Below are positions 9,376-17,551 of a stretch of 64,000 nt of DNA, one piece after another (the stretch's first letter is position 1; the number at the start of each line of letters is the position of its first letter). The stretch is from an uncultured Marvinbryantia sp. (lineage in GTDB: Bacteria; Bacillota; Clostridia; Lachnospirales; Lachnospiraceae), in assembly GCA_934408725.1 (NCBI GenBank), contig CAKRVB010000008.1:42886-106885 (forward strand). Reading direction: 5' to 3'. The notes beneath the pieces are model-generated. The model was not told the origin of the DNA, did not search any database, and worked only from the letters and a program-made list of their open reading frames with translations. The position numbers and the translations under genes are program-made.

Positions 9376-9822
9376 TTATGCTTCTTTCACAGTTACTTTT
9401 AAAGAAGCAGTAACCTTTGGATGAAGCTTTACGCTGACTTCAGTGGTACCAAGAGCGCGAATAGGATTTGGAAGCTGGATTTTTTTCTTGTCAATATCCA
9501 GATCAAACTGCTTCTTTGCCGCTTCGGAAATCTCCTTAGAGGAGATAGAACCGAAGGTCTTGCCGCCTTCGCCGACTTTGATGGAAAGAAGGATTTCTTT
9601 GCTGGCCAGGACTTCTGCAAATGCCTTCGCAGCGTCTAACTGTTCCTGAGCAACTTTAGCCTGATTGGCTTTCTGAAGCTTCAGATCATTCAGATTTTTT
9701 GGGGTAGCTTCCACACCCAGCTTTTTAGGAAACAGCATATTTCTTGCATATCCATCGCTGACATTCACAGTTTCGCCCTTTTTCCCCAGGGATTTTACAT
9801 CTTCTAATAAAATTACTTTCAT
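9376..9822 (-). CDS. rplI: 50S ribosomal protein L9
   Basis: 148 residues, the normal L9 length. The N-terminal rRNA-binding domain begins [19 protein letters not shown], followed by the glycine-rich [14 protein letters not shown]; a long helix leads to the C-terminal domain with the typical [28 protein letters not shown] gives the ribosome site. It lies 15 bases upstream of dnaB and 12 bases downstream of gdpP on the same strand. Confidence 0.97.
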   Translation of the reverse strand: MKVILLEDVKSLGKKGETVNVSDGYARNMLFPKKLGVEATPKNLNDLKLQKANQAKVAQEQLDAAKAFAEVLASKEILLSIKVGEGGKTFGSISSKEISEAAKKQFDLDIDKKKIQLPNPIRALGTTEVSVKLHPKVTASLKVTVKEA

Positions 9823-9834
9823 AGTGTCTCCTCT

Positions 9835-11880
9835 CTAAATGGCGCCTTCTGCAATCATGGCGTCCAGTGTTTCTTTTAATTTTTCTTTGGCTGCTTCCGC
9901 AGTCACACCGGCGAGCTGTGCACCGGCAATATTCATATGGCCTCCTCCGCCCAGACGCTCCATGATGATCTGCACATTCACTTCATCAATAGAGCGGGCG
10001 CTGAAGTAAATGATATTATTGTAGCTGGTCAGTACAAAGGAAGCCTTTACACCGATGATATTCAGCAGTTCATTGGCTGCCTGAGCACCGATAATCGTTG
10101 GCATGTCCAGATTCTGACTAGGCAGAATACTGATCGCATAACATTCGTGATAAAGTTCTGCTTTTTGAATTGCTTCTGCTCTGGCCTTGTAGGCAGAGAT
10201 ATCATTCCGCATGATTTTTCTGACACGGGTCACATCGGCACCACAGCGCCGCAGGTAAGCAGCGGCCTCGAAAGTACGGATACCGGTCTTAGCCAGAAAA
10301 TTATTGGTATCTACAATAATTCCTGCATAAACACAGTCAGCCTCGATACGGGTCAGTTTGACGCCTTCGTTAAAGTACTGAAGAATCTCTGCAACCATTT
10401 CACATGCGGAAGAAGCATATGGTTCCGTATAGGAAAGAGTAGCGTTGCGGATAATCTCACTGCTCTGGCGGTGATGATCCAGTACCACAATCGTCCTGGC
10501 ACGATCCAGAAGTGCCGGGTACTCGGTATTGCTTGGCCGGTTGGTATCCACAACAACCAAAACTGTATTGTCATCTACCAGTTCGTCAGCCATCTGATGG
10601 TTGATGAACATATCTGGTTCATAATCCTTATTTTCCAGGAACATGTTCAGATATGGAGTAATGGAATGACTGTTACTGTCAATCAGGACATAAGCCCGTT
10701 TGCCTACGCTTCTGGCAGCACGGAAAATTCCAATTGCTGCTCCAAAAGTATCAATGTCTGTGATCTTATGCCCCATGATCACAACATCATCCTTGGCATT
10801 GATAATCTCCAGAAGAGCCTGAGCCTTGACACGGGCGCGTACACGGGTACTCTTTTCAACCTGTTGGGATTTACCGCCGTAATACGTAATGGAGGCAGCA
10901 TCCTTTACAACTGCCTGATCTCCGCCACGGCCAAGAGCCAGGTCGATTGCCGCATGAGCAAAAGAATAATTTTCCTGATAATTCTTGCCATTCGTACCGA
11001 TACCGATACTTAACGTAATATTCATCTCGTTTCCCACATTGACGGTTTTGATATCTTCCATCAGAGAAAAACGTCCCTCCCGCATACTGTTCAGGTATCG
11101 CTGCTGGATGATGATAAAATATTTATCTTTTTCCAGCTTCTTCATAATGCCCTGGTGATTGCTGATATATTTGTCAATCTTACGGTCAATCAAAGCGAGC
11201 AGAAGAGACTTGCGGACATCATCCATACTGTCCAGAACATCGTCATAATTGTCGATGTAGATCAATCCGACTACCAGCTTCTGCTCTTCATTCAGACGTT
11301 TATACTGCATTAGCTCCGTATCATCAAACATGTAAAGAGTATACAGATAACTCTGATCGTCCGGAACAACCAGCAGATCTGAGGAAGACTGCCATTCATC
11401 GATATGAATACGTCTCACCTGAATCCGAAAATTCTTTCCATTGATCAACGTTTCCAGTTCAGTGGTTTCCTGTTCGTGGGGCAGCTGTGACAGACACAGA
11501 TCAGGGATCAGTGTAGTGATTACCTGATGGTAACGGTTGTTTTTCCCAAATAATGTCTGCATCTCATGGTTCATCCATACTGTTTTTCCGTCGATATCCA
11601 GGAGACCGTAAGGAATACTGAATTCTTCCAGCATCTGGCGCTGTACCTGCCCATATTCAGCAGCGAAGGATACCAGTTCTTTCATGACGGATGGCTTATA
11701 TACAAAAAACAGAGCCACGACAACCACCAGATAAATACAGGTGAAAATCAGAGCCACCAGCCCGGCCTGTTTGCTGCATGCAAAGACCGCCACATCCATA
11801 ATCAACAGCAGGACAATTACAAAAATAGGCCATTCCAGGTAGGACTTTAATTTTCCTCCCCAGGATACCTGTTGTTTCAT
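9835..11880 (-). CDS. gdpP: Cyclic-di-AMP phosphodiesterase GdpP
   Basis: Membrane-bound enzyme that hydrolyses c-di-AMP and so controls potassium, osmotic and cell-wall homeostasis. Domains in order: two N-terminal membrane helices (about residues 15-60), a PAS domain (about 75-130), a degenerate GGDEF domain (about 160-300) and the DHH/DHHA1 catalytic part, with DTDTFGAAIG-like metal motif near residue 350, VVLDHHRQSSE and the terminal GGGGHMNIAGAQL. ATG 11880 is chosen because GGGAG ends 7 bases before it; in-frame ATGs at 11910 and 11901 lack a good site and would overlap the upstream gene. About 681 residues. Confidence 0.95.
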   Translation of the reverse strand: MKQQVSWGGKLKSYLEWPIFVIVLLLIMDVAVFACSKQAGLVALIFTCIYLVVVVALFFVYKPSVMKELVSFAAEYGQVQRQMLEEFSIPYGLLDIDGKTVWMNHEMQTLFGKNNRYHQVITTLIPDLCLSQLPHEQETTELETLINGKNFRIQVRRIHIDEWQSSSDLLVVPDDQSYLYTLYMFDDTELMQYKRLNEEQKLVVGLIYIDNYDDVLDSMDDVRKSLLLALIDRKIDKYISNHQGIMKKLEKDKYFIIIQQRYLNSMREGRFSLMEDIKTVNVGNEMNITLSIGIGTNGKNYQENYSFAHAAIDLALGRGGDQAVVKDAASITYYGGKSQQVEKSTRVRARVKAQALLEIINAKDDVVIMGHKITDIDTFGAAIGIFRAARSVGKRAYVLIDSNSHSITPYLNMFLENKDYEPDMFINHQMADELVDDNTVLVVVDTNRPSNTEYPALLDRARTIVVLDHHRQSSEIIRNATLSYTEPYASSACEMVAEILQYFNEGVKLTRIEADCVYAGIIVDTNNFLAKTGIRTFEAAAYLRRCGADVTRVRKIMRNDISAYKARAEAIQKAELYHECYAISILPSQNLDMPTIIGAQAANELLNIIGVKASFVLTSYNNIIYFSARSIDEVNVQIIMERLGGGGHMNIAGAQLAGVTAEAAKEKLKETLDAMIAEGAI

Positions 11881-11897
11881 AGTATCACTCCCATCGT

Positions 11898-13649
11898 TCA
11901 TAATGAACAATTATAGCATAGTTTCAGGTATTTTTCCAGTACCGGGAAAGGACAGGGACCGATTTCCAGAACATACTGATGGAAGGTGGTAATCTGAAAC
12001 TGATCTGGCCAGTTTTTCTGGCACCAGTTACGCAGATCCAGAAAACTCAGGTAGCCGAGATAATATTTCAAATAATTGGCCGGTGACTCCAGAACAGCAT
12101 CGAAGATAGCATCTGCAGAGGCGGTTCCGGAGACACCAAGATTTTGCAGAAAATGACGTACGTCTTCTCTGGTAAAGCCATGATAATGAACATAAATATC
12201 GATCAGTGAAGAAAGTCCAAGCAGCATAGAGCGATGTTTCTGTGCAAGAGAAATGGCTGCCGCCTCTTCTTTTGAACAATCTCTGGCTGCGTAGCCATAG
12301 CTGATCATTTCCACATAAGTGGCCCAGCCCTCTGTATAACCGCCAAATCCCAGCAGACTGCGCAAAGGAGAAAGAAAGCTGCCAGAATAACGATTTTGGT
12401 AGAGATGGCCAGGAAAGCCTTCGTGAGCCAGAGTTGTGTATAGATCCAGACCGGTATAGCCAGCTGACGGATTCAGGTAAATGACATTGGTATCCAGATC
12501 ATCGACCGGGGCAGTCAGATAAAAAGCAGGACTTAAGTAAGGAGAAAGGCAGCTATCTACATATTTTAACTGATAATCTGTGCCTGGAATGGAGGGAAAG
12601 TCATTCGCCATTTTCTGCCTGAGATCAAGAAGCATATCGGAAGGATTTTCGGTAAAAAGATGAGGGGAGCACAGAGATGCTTCCGGGTATTGCGTCAGAA
12701 TCTGTCGACAGGCGGAGGCATCCTTCAGGAGCTGCTGCTGAATACGGTTCTGAATGGAACTGACCGAAAGTGCAGATCCTGTAGAGGTCTGCACCAGAAA
12801 TTCATAATAGGAACGCCCATCTGGAAGATAGTATAATCCCATTTCATTGCGGCAGGAAGATTTCAGATCAGTGAGACCGTGAATCAGAAGCTGGTAGGCT
12901 GGCAAAACATGTTGTTGTACAATTCGTTGGTTTTCCTTCATAAAGATCAGTTTCTCTTCAGATGAAAGTTCGTCCATGGCAGCAATTTTTTGCCTGAAAA
13001 TACGAATCAGGAGATGTTCCGACAGGGGGACTTCGGAAAAAGATCTGCATTGCTGTATGATACCATCCGCACAGGAAGATGGCATAAAAAGGCCATGTGC
13101 CGCTTTTTGACGTTCATAAGCAAGTAAAGAAGAAAAGTACTGATCGGTTTTGGATATAAGCTTAAGATACGTACGTACATCACGGACGGAGTCAAAACGA
13201 TATTCGCCCAGCAGAATGGGAAGCTGCGCCTGGATACCTGTCGTAGCACCGAGTGGTTCCGCATAGCCGGAAAACTGTTTGGAAGTCTGGCTCTGCTGCA
13301 GAAGAAGCAAAAGAATATCATAGGTAATCTGGTCAGAATGAGACAGGGAAGCAGGGGGGATCCTTTTCAGCTGCCGCAAATATTGACTGGTAAGATCTTC
13401 CTGATCTGTGACTGGCTGATAGCTGACAGGAATTTCCGTAATACCGCATGATTGTGGATCCTTCAGCGTATAATGAAGTGTCAGGGTACTGGAAGTTACT
13501 TCTTTCGAAAAAATAGTCTGTGTCAGCTTTTGAAAAGAGGCAGAGGCAAGATGCATATAAAGATGGAAACAGACCGTCATGGAAAAAAGAAAAAACAGGA
13601 ACACGCCGCCAGTCAGAAAGATTTTTTTGCGGGATATTTTTTGAAACAT
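11898..13649 (-). CDS. DUF885 family putative metallopeptidase, membrane-anchored
   Basis: 583-residue protein with an uncleaved-looking N-terminal hydrophobic segment (about residues 9-33), so probably anchored outside the membrane. The C-terminal half has the DUF885 signature LAHEGFPGHLYQNRY, where HEGFPGH resembles a zinc-peptidase HExxH motif, followed by GYTEGWATYVEM with a further Glu ligand candidate. Substrates of DUF885 proteins are poorly known. AGGAG lies 7 bases before the ATG. It precedes gdpP on the same strand, and its last codons contain the gdpP -10 element. Confidence 0.85.
   Translation of the reverse strand: MFQKISRKKIFLTGGVFLFFLFSMTVCFHLYMHLASASFQKLTQTIFSKEVTSSTLTLHYTLKDPQSCGITEIPVSYQPVTDQEDLTSQYLRQLKRIPPASLSHSDQITYDILLLLLQQSQTSKQFSGYAEPLGATTGIQAQLPILLGEYRFDSVRDVRTYLKLISKTDQYFSSLLAYERQKAAHGLFMPSSCADGIIQQCRSFSEVPLSEHLLIRIFRQKIAAMDELSSEEKLIFMKENQRIVQQHVLPAYQLLIHGLTDLKSSCRNEMGLYYLPDGRSYYEFLVQTSTGSALSVSSIQNRIQQQLLKDASACRQILTQYPEASLCSPHLFTENPSDMLLDLRQKMANDFPSIPGTDYQLKYVDSCLSPYLSPAFYLTAPVDDLDTNVIYLNPSAGYTGLDLYTTLAHEGFPGHLYQNRYSGSFLSPLRSLLGFGGYTEGWATYVEMISYGYAARDCSKEEAAAISLAQKHRSMLLGLSSLIDIYVHYHGFTREDVRHFLQNLGVSGTASADAIFDAVLESPANYLKYYLGYLSFLDLRNWCQKNWPDQFQITTFHQYVLEIGPCPFPVLEKYLKLCYNCSL
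11910..11918 (-). promoter_or_regulatory. Extended -10 element for gdpP-rplI-dnaB
   Basis: On the minus strand TGCTATAAT is a TGN-extended perfect -10 box about 30 bases before the gdpP start. It falls inside the last codons of the DUF885 gene, so the block could be transcribed independently of that gene. The near-palindrome GTTCATAATGAAC (11896-11908) lies just downstream. Confidence 0.5.
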
Positions 13650-13701
13650 AGGTGGCTCCTAAAGTTTTTTATATGATATGACGACAAAGTGTAAATTATA
13701 C

Positions 13702-13730
13702 TTGCAATAAGTGCAATAAAATGATATAGT
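13702..13730 (+). promoter_or_regulatory. Promoter of the SipW/TasA-like operon
   Basis: TTGCAA (13702-13707), 17-base spacer, TATAGT (13725-13730) preceded by TGA, giving an extended -10. Transcription would start near 13737, leaving about 188 bases of leader before the first gene. Confidence 0.6.
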
Positions 13731-13736
13731 ATGAGT

Positions 13737-13924
13737 GTTCATCGAGAATGCATTCTGTATTCTCAAAAGGGATCCGGCAATTCTGCCATTTATTCCTGAA
13801 TTGAAAAGTAAAACAGCAAAGGAGGAATGCCTATGATTGTATCAGGCTGATTTTGCGCATGGGAACTTGTAAATCGTAAAAGAGGCGTTTTTAGGCCGCC
13901 TGACAGAAAGGGTGAAAATGAAAT
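13737..13924 (+). promoter_or_regulatory. Long structured leader of the surface operon, class unknown
   Basis: About 188 untranslated bases with several possible hairpins: GAGAAT/ATTCTC (13744-13764), GCC/GGC plus TGAT/ATCA (13829-13847), TTTTGCG/CGTAAAA (13851-13857 with 13875-13881) and AGGCG/CGCCT (13883-13901). I could not match it to c-di-GMP-I, c-di-GMP-II, c-di-AMP, T-box or other riboswitch classes I know. A very strong ribosome site with a five-codon reading frame lies inside it. Control by attenuation or translation of the leader is inference. Confidence 0.4.
13833..13850 (+). CDS. Possible leader peptide MIVSG, stopped by UGA
   Basis: AGGAGG (13820-13825) lies 7 bases before ATG 13833, one of the best ribosome sites in the region, yet the frame reads only Met-Ile-Val-Ser-Gly before TGA (13848-13850). 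Beyond that TGA the same frame is open for 25 more codons and ends in a TGA at 13926-13928 that overlaps the next ATG as ATGA. It may be a leader peptide, a UGA-recoded small protein, a decayed gene or chance. Low confidence as a coding gene. Confidence 0.25.
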   Translation: MIVSG

Positions 13925-14434
13925 ATGAAGAAATTAGCTGCCGTGATGCTGGCATTTCTGATTGCGGGTATCAGTACCGGAGCTGTGTTTGCATATCTGA
14001 CAGCGCAGGAAAGCGCAGAGAATATCGTAACTGCCGCTGATACAGATATCAAAATAACAGAAAAATTTGATCCCCCGGGAGAACTGGAACCTGGAATGCG
14101 GATTGTCAAGTCAGCAGCAGTGACCAGTCATTCCTCAGTGGACTGTTATGTGCGCATGCAGGTGAAATTTTCCAGTTTAAAGGCACAGCAGTTCTGTGAA
14201 GAACTGGAGGTACTGGAAGGATGGGAGAAAAAGCAGGATGGATATTATTACTGGAGAGAAAAAGTGAGTCCGGGAGGTACTACCGGGGCTCTGTTCTCAC
14301 AGGTAAAGATTCGGTCTGATGCAGAAAAAGAAGATCTGGAGAAATTTGAAATTCTGGTTTATGCAGAGGCGGTGTCCTGCAAAGATAATAACATGGAAAC
14401 AGCATGGGAGAACATGGATGGATCGATAGAATAA
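13925..14434 (+). CDS. SipW-type exported protein, TasA/camelysin-like
   Basis: 169-residue secreted protein. The N-terminus is a SipW-type signal: Lys-rich start, hydrophobic core LAAVMLAFLIAGISTGAVF, then AYLTAQESAENIV, the Ala-Tyr-Leu-Thr segment at which such signals are cut. The mature part is a small beta-type domain with GELEPGMRIVKSAAV and CYVRMQVKF, the pattern of TasA/camelysin-like proteins. First gene of the operon; AAAGGG is a modest ribosome site. It is probably processed by the SipW peptidase encoded three genes downstream and displayed on the surface. A structural fibre role is by analogy with Bacillus TasA. Confidence 0.8.
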   Translation: MKKLAAVMLAFLIAGISTGAVFAYLTAQESAENIVTAADTDIKITEKFDPPGELEPGMRIVKSAAVTSHSSVDCYVRMQVKFSSLKAQQFCEELEVLEGWEKKQDGYYYWREKVSPGGTTGALFSQVKIRSDAEKEDLEKFEILVYAEAVSCKDNNMETAWENMDGSIE

Positions 14435-14458
14435 GAAACAGGAGGACAGTGATCAGAT

Positions 14459-15232
14459 ATGAAAACAGACGCAGGAAAATCAAACAGAGTTCGAACCTGG
14501 AAACGTTTGGGATGCATAATGGCAGTTGGGATGATTGGCGCAGCAGGCGCCTGGCAGACGTATAGTTATTTTATGGAAAAAGAGGAAATAACGAATGTAT
14601 TTACAGTCGGAGATTTTGATATCAGTTTGAAAGAATCAGAGTGGGATCCGGAAGATGGAGACGGAGTGAACCTCTATCCAGGTTATACCGTATATAAAAA
14701 TCCAACGGTAAAGAATGTGACGGATGCAACGACTGGGGCACAGCCCTGTTATCTTCAGATGAGAATGAAAGTACAGGATGAGAACGGACAGGTAATAACG
14801 AATCCGGAAATTCTGAATATGATTCGACAGACGATCCATTATGACGCAACTTATAATGGCAGCTGGGACAAAACAGGAGAAGGAAAGAAGCTGCAGCAGG
14901 GAAGAATCCCAGGATATTCCCAAAAAGAAAGTGAGAAATTTCCAATGGTGAATCCAGAGTTCGCAGAAGTAAACACAGGAAATCAGGGGGAATACCTGTT
15001 TCAGTATCAGGGAAACAAGCAGGGAGTGATGGATATAGATGATGAGGCAGTATTGTTTACGAATATTGTAATTCCAACGGAATGGGGAGTAAAAGAGATG
15101 GAAAAAGTGGGAAGATTTCAGATACAGGTAACTGCAGAAGCAATTCAGGCAAATGGGTTTGTTTCGTCCCAGGATGCGTTTCAGGTACTTGGTGAGAGCG
15201 TGGAAAAAGGAGTGCTAAATGAAGAAAGCTAA
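14459..15232 (+). CDS. SipW-type exported protein, TasA-like
   Basis: 257 residues, the same size as Bacillus TasA (about 261). After a basic start and a membrane segment (about residues 18-34) comes TYSYFMEKEEITNVFTVGDF, the usual junction of clostridial TasA-like proteins: aromatic-Phe, then Asn-x-Phe-Thr-Val-Gly. The mature part has ESEWDPEDG and YPGYTVYKNPTVKNV, a family pattern of Pro-Gly turn followed by Lys-Asn-Pro-x-Val-x-Asn. AGGAGG is 13 bases before the ATG. Its last 14 bases overlap the next gene. A fibre or matrix subunit is the likely role, inferred from family and the nearby SipW. Confidence 0.82.
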   Translation: MKTDAGKSNRVRTWKRLGCIMAVGMIGAAGAWQTYSYFMEKEEITNVFTVGDFDISLKESEWDPEDGDGVNLYPGYTVYKNPTVKNVTDATTGAQPCYLQMRMKVQDENGQVITNPEILNMIRQTIHYDATYNGSWDKTGEGKKLQQGRIPGYSQKESEKFPMVNPEFAEVNTGNQGEYLFQYQGNKQGVMDIDDEAVLFTNIVIPTEWGVKEMEKVGRFQIQVTAEAIQANGFVSSQDAFQVLGESVEKGVLNEES

Positions 15233-16436
15233 GAAATTGACGGTAATTCTCACGGTACTTGGCATCTGTATGCTATCTGGTGCAGGAATCCTGGGATACT
15301 GGAAAATGACAGGAAACAGTGGAAATATTCTGACTATGGCTTCTTTTCAAAATCAGATTGAAGAAGAGTATCGGATACCGGATAAAGTAGATCCGGGCCA
15401 GACCATTGATAAAGTGGTCAATGTAAAAAATACCGGAACAGCAGACAGCAGGATTCGGGTAAAGTTAAGAAAAATGTTTGGCGAGCGGACCAAGAATGGC
15501 AGCTTTTTGGAAGATCCGGAATTAGATCCGGAAATGATTCTGATTCAGTGTAATGACAGATATTGGAAACAAATGCAGGATGGCTACTATTATTACACGG
15601 AAATTCTGAAAGCAGGAAACAGAACCAAAGAACCATTATTTGAATCTTATACGCTGGACAAAATGGCTGGCAATGAGTATCGAAAAAAGGAAGCCAGAAT
15701 TGTTGTCACGATGGAAGCGGTACAGGCCCAGGACGTTGCAGAAGAGATCTGGGGTGTGTCGGACGGAGAACTGGGAATCACCAGACCGGAGAATGAGAAA
15801 GCTGAAGCAACAGAAGTTATTTATCTGGGGCAGCGGGGTGGGTTTCAGATGACGGAAAGTGACACAGATCTGTTCGCTTCTTTTAAGAATCTGACTCCAG
15901 GGTGCGCGCGTACTCAGATCATTGAACTGGAAAATAAATCATCGGAGGAAATACAGCTGTATCTGCGTGCAGAAGCAGCAACTCAGAAAAGCATGGATGC
16001 CGACACAGCCAGACTGGTGAGAGAACTGCTGGAGAAACATGCAATTATTGAAATAACAGGATCACAGGGGACACTTTATCAGGGACCGGTATCCGGAAAT
16101 CTCAAAGGAAATGGAAATACCATGAAAGAAGACCTGTATCTGGGAACATGGAAAGCTGGGCAGAAGAAAAAAATGCAGGTAAAACTGGCATTGTCGGAAG
16201 AAATGGATAATGAGTTCCGCAAACTGACAGGAAAAGTGCGTTGGGTGTTTACTGCAAAAGGAGAAGATGAAAAGACCGTGACATCTGTTTATGCACCATC
16301 TACCGGTGATAACACGGAGACAGGAATGTGGATTGCACTGCTTGGATTCAGTGCATTTTTCCTGGCGGCAGCTTTTGCAGTTGAGAGAAGCTACAGCAGG
16401 AGGGAAGGGCATGAAGCTGATAAGAGGGATTCTTGA
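15219..16436 (+). CDS. SipW-type exported protein with C-terminal anchor
   Basis: 405-residue relative of the neighbours: signal segment (about residues 5-28), GYWKMTGNSGNILTMASF junction, then DKVDPGQTIDKVVNVKNTGT. It is longer, with two beta-type parts (about 35-180 and 200-355). The end resembles a cell-wall sorting signal: APSTGDN (about 358-364), a hydrophobic helix (about 370-390) and a basic tail RSYSRRE. That would make it the wall- or membrane-attached member, perhaps the base of a fibre. AAAGGAG is 6 bases before the ATG, inside the preceding gene. No sortase gene is visible in the window. Confidence 0.78.
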   Translation: MKKAKKLTVILTVLGICMLSGAGILGYWKMTGNSGNILTMASFQNQIEEEYRIPDKVDPGQTIDKVVNVKNTGTADSRIRVKLRKMFGERTKNGSFLEDPELDPEMILIQCNDRYWKQMQDGYYYYTEILKAGNRTKEPLFESYTLDKMAGNEYRKKEARIVVTMEAVQAQDVAEEIWGVSDGELGITRPENEKAEATEVIYLGQRGGFQMTESDTDLFASFKNLTPGCARTQIIELENKSSEEIQLYLRAEAATQKSMDADTARLVRELLEKHAIIEITGSQGTLYQGPVSGNLKGNGNTMKEDLYLGTWKAGQKKKMQVKLALSEEMDNEFRKLTGKVRWVFTAKGEDEKTVTSVYAPSTGDNTETGMWIALLGFSAFFLAAAFAVERSYSRREGHEADKRDS

Positions 16437-16929
16437 ACTGGTTATGGCTGGATTTTTGCTGGCGTGTATGCTGCTGTCGGTGCCAAAATTGTGGAATTAT
16501 GGCATCTATACAGTTACCAGCGGAAGTATGGAACCGGAAATCCATACAGGGGATGTAATTTATATCAGGACAGTGAAGTTTGGTGATTTACGGGAAGGTG
16601 ACGTGATCACATTCTCTTTGAATCAGGGAAAAACAACGGTGACTCATCGCATTCAGAAAATAGATAAAAAGAATGGACTGCTTCAGACCAAAGGTGATGC
16701 AAATGAAGAAAGTGACCGAACCTGGATTAAAGAGGATACGGTGTTGGGAAAAGTAGAATATTCTGTGCGTGGGCTGGGATATCTGGCCTTGCTGGCTTCG
16801 TCGGTGAGTGGAAAGCTATTTCTTCTGGCAGTATTTATGTGGATGATCGCAGCACAGATTGCAGTAGCCGGGATCGGAATGATCCGGGAAAGAAGGGGAA
16901 TGTATGTTTATCAGAAAAAAGAAAGTTAA
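16411..16929 (+). CDS. sipW: Signal peptidase I, SipW type (Ser/His)
   Basis: 172-residue membrane signal peptidase. The catalytic serine is in TSGSMEP (Ser39); the general base position holds His in TTVTHRIQK (His79) instead of the bacterial Lys, the mark of the ER/archaeal-like SipW group. GDVIYI and REGDVITF form the conserved boxes. Membrane helices lie at about residues 8-28 and 125-158. ATG 16411 is set by AGGAGGG 6-12 bases upstream; it overlaps the preceding gene by 26 bases and the next one by a similar amount. In Bacillus, SipW cuts TasA and TapA signals; here the likely substrates are the four TasA-like neighbours. Confidence 0.93.
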   Translation: MKLIRGILELVMAGFLLACMLLSVPKLWNYGIYTVTSGSMEPEIHTGDVIYIRTVKFGDLREGDVITFSLNQGKTTVTHRIQKIDKKNGLLQTKGDANEESDRTWIKEDTVLGKVEYSVRGLGYLALLASSVSGKLFLLAVFMWMIAAQIAVAGIGMIRERRGMYVYQKKES

Positions 16930-17551
16930 GACTATTTTATGGGGACTGACAGGAACTCTGCTCTTTTTGGCATCAGCAGCGGTGACCTGTGCTTATTTTA
17001 CCAGTACGGATCTGACAGTGACAAATGTGTTTATACCTGGAACGGTACGGGCAGAATTGACAGAAACAGACTGGGAAGAAAAATCAGGAGAACATATGCT
17101 TCCGGGGGAGACACGCCAGAAGAATCCGGCAGTAAGAAATACAGGAACTCTGGAAGCATGGATGTTTCTGGAAGTAGAGATTCCGGTGAGGAAGATTGCG
17201 CTGGTGGATCCGGAGACCAGGAGAAAAATGCCGGAAACAGAGACAGAACTGTTCACTTTTTCGACCAGTCAGAACTGGGAATTGCTGGAACGTAGTGAAG
17301 AATACAACTGTGTGCGATATCTCTATGGCTGCCGGGAACTGACAGCGCCTCTGCAGGAGACAGACTGTCTGTTTGAACATATCACAGCGGTACCTTACCT
17401 GGAGGGAAGTCTGAATGACCGGGAGAAATTAAAGATTCCTGTAATGGCGAAAGCGATACAGAAAAATATTGCACCGGAAGGAACAAGCCTGAAAGAAATT
17501 TATCAGATTTATCTGAAACAGCAGGAGATGGAAAGGAGTACAGAGGAATGA
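16904..17551 (+). CDS. SipW-type exported protein, TasA-like
   Basis: 215 residues. Signal region KTILWGLTGTLLFLASAAV, then CAYFTSTDLTVTNVFIPG, the classic junction (Ala-Tyr-Phe-Thr followed by Thr-Asn-x-Phe). The mature part contains ETDWEEKSGEHMLPGETRQK and NPAVRNTGTLEAWMFLEVEI, strongly like clostridial TasA-family proteins. It starts within the end of sipW and ends with an ATGA overlap to the next gene, so translation is coupled across three genes. A second fibre subunit or assembly factor is possible; there is no C-terminal anchor. Confidence 0.82.
   Translation: MFIRKKKVKTILWGLTGTLLFLASAAVTCAYFTSTDLTVTNVFIPGTVRAELTETDWEEKSGEHMLPGETRQKNPAVRNTGTLEAWMFLEVEIPVRKIALVDPETRRKMPETETELFTFSTSQNWELLERSEEYNCVRYLYGCRELTAPLQETDCLFEHITAVPYLEGSLNDREKLKIPVMAKAIQKNIAPEGTSLKEIYQIYLKQQEMERSTEE

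Noticed and set aside
9937..11013. Open frame of about 358 codons on the plus strand opposite gdpP
   Set aside because: It mirrors the codon pattern of the clearly real gdpP gene, lacks a ribosome site and has no recognisable motif.
13801..13924. c-di-GMP riboswitch in the leader of the SipW operon
   Set aside because: The GCAAAGG stretch recalls class I, but the conserved GGGACGCAAAG-type core and the second helix are absent.
16291..16410. Longer N-terminus for SipW
   Set aside because: Forty codons overlap the preceding gene and would place a Cys/His-rich stretch before the membrane anchor; AGGAGGG fixes ATG 16411.
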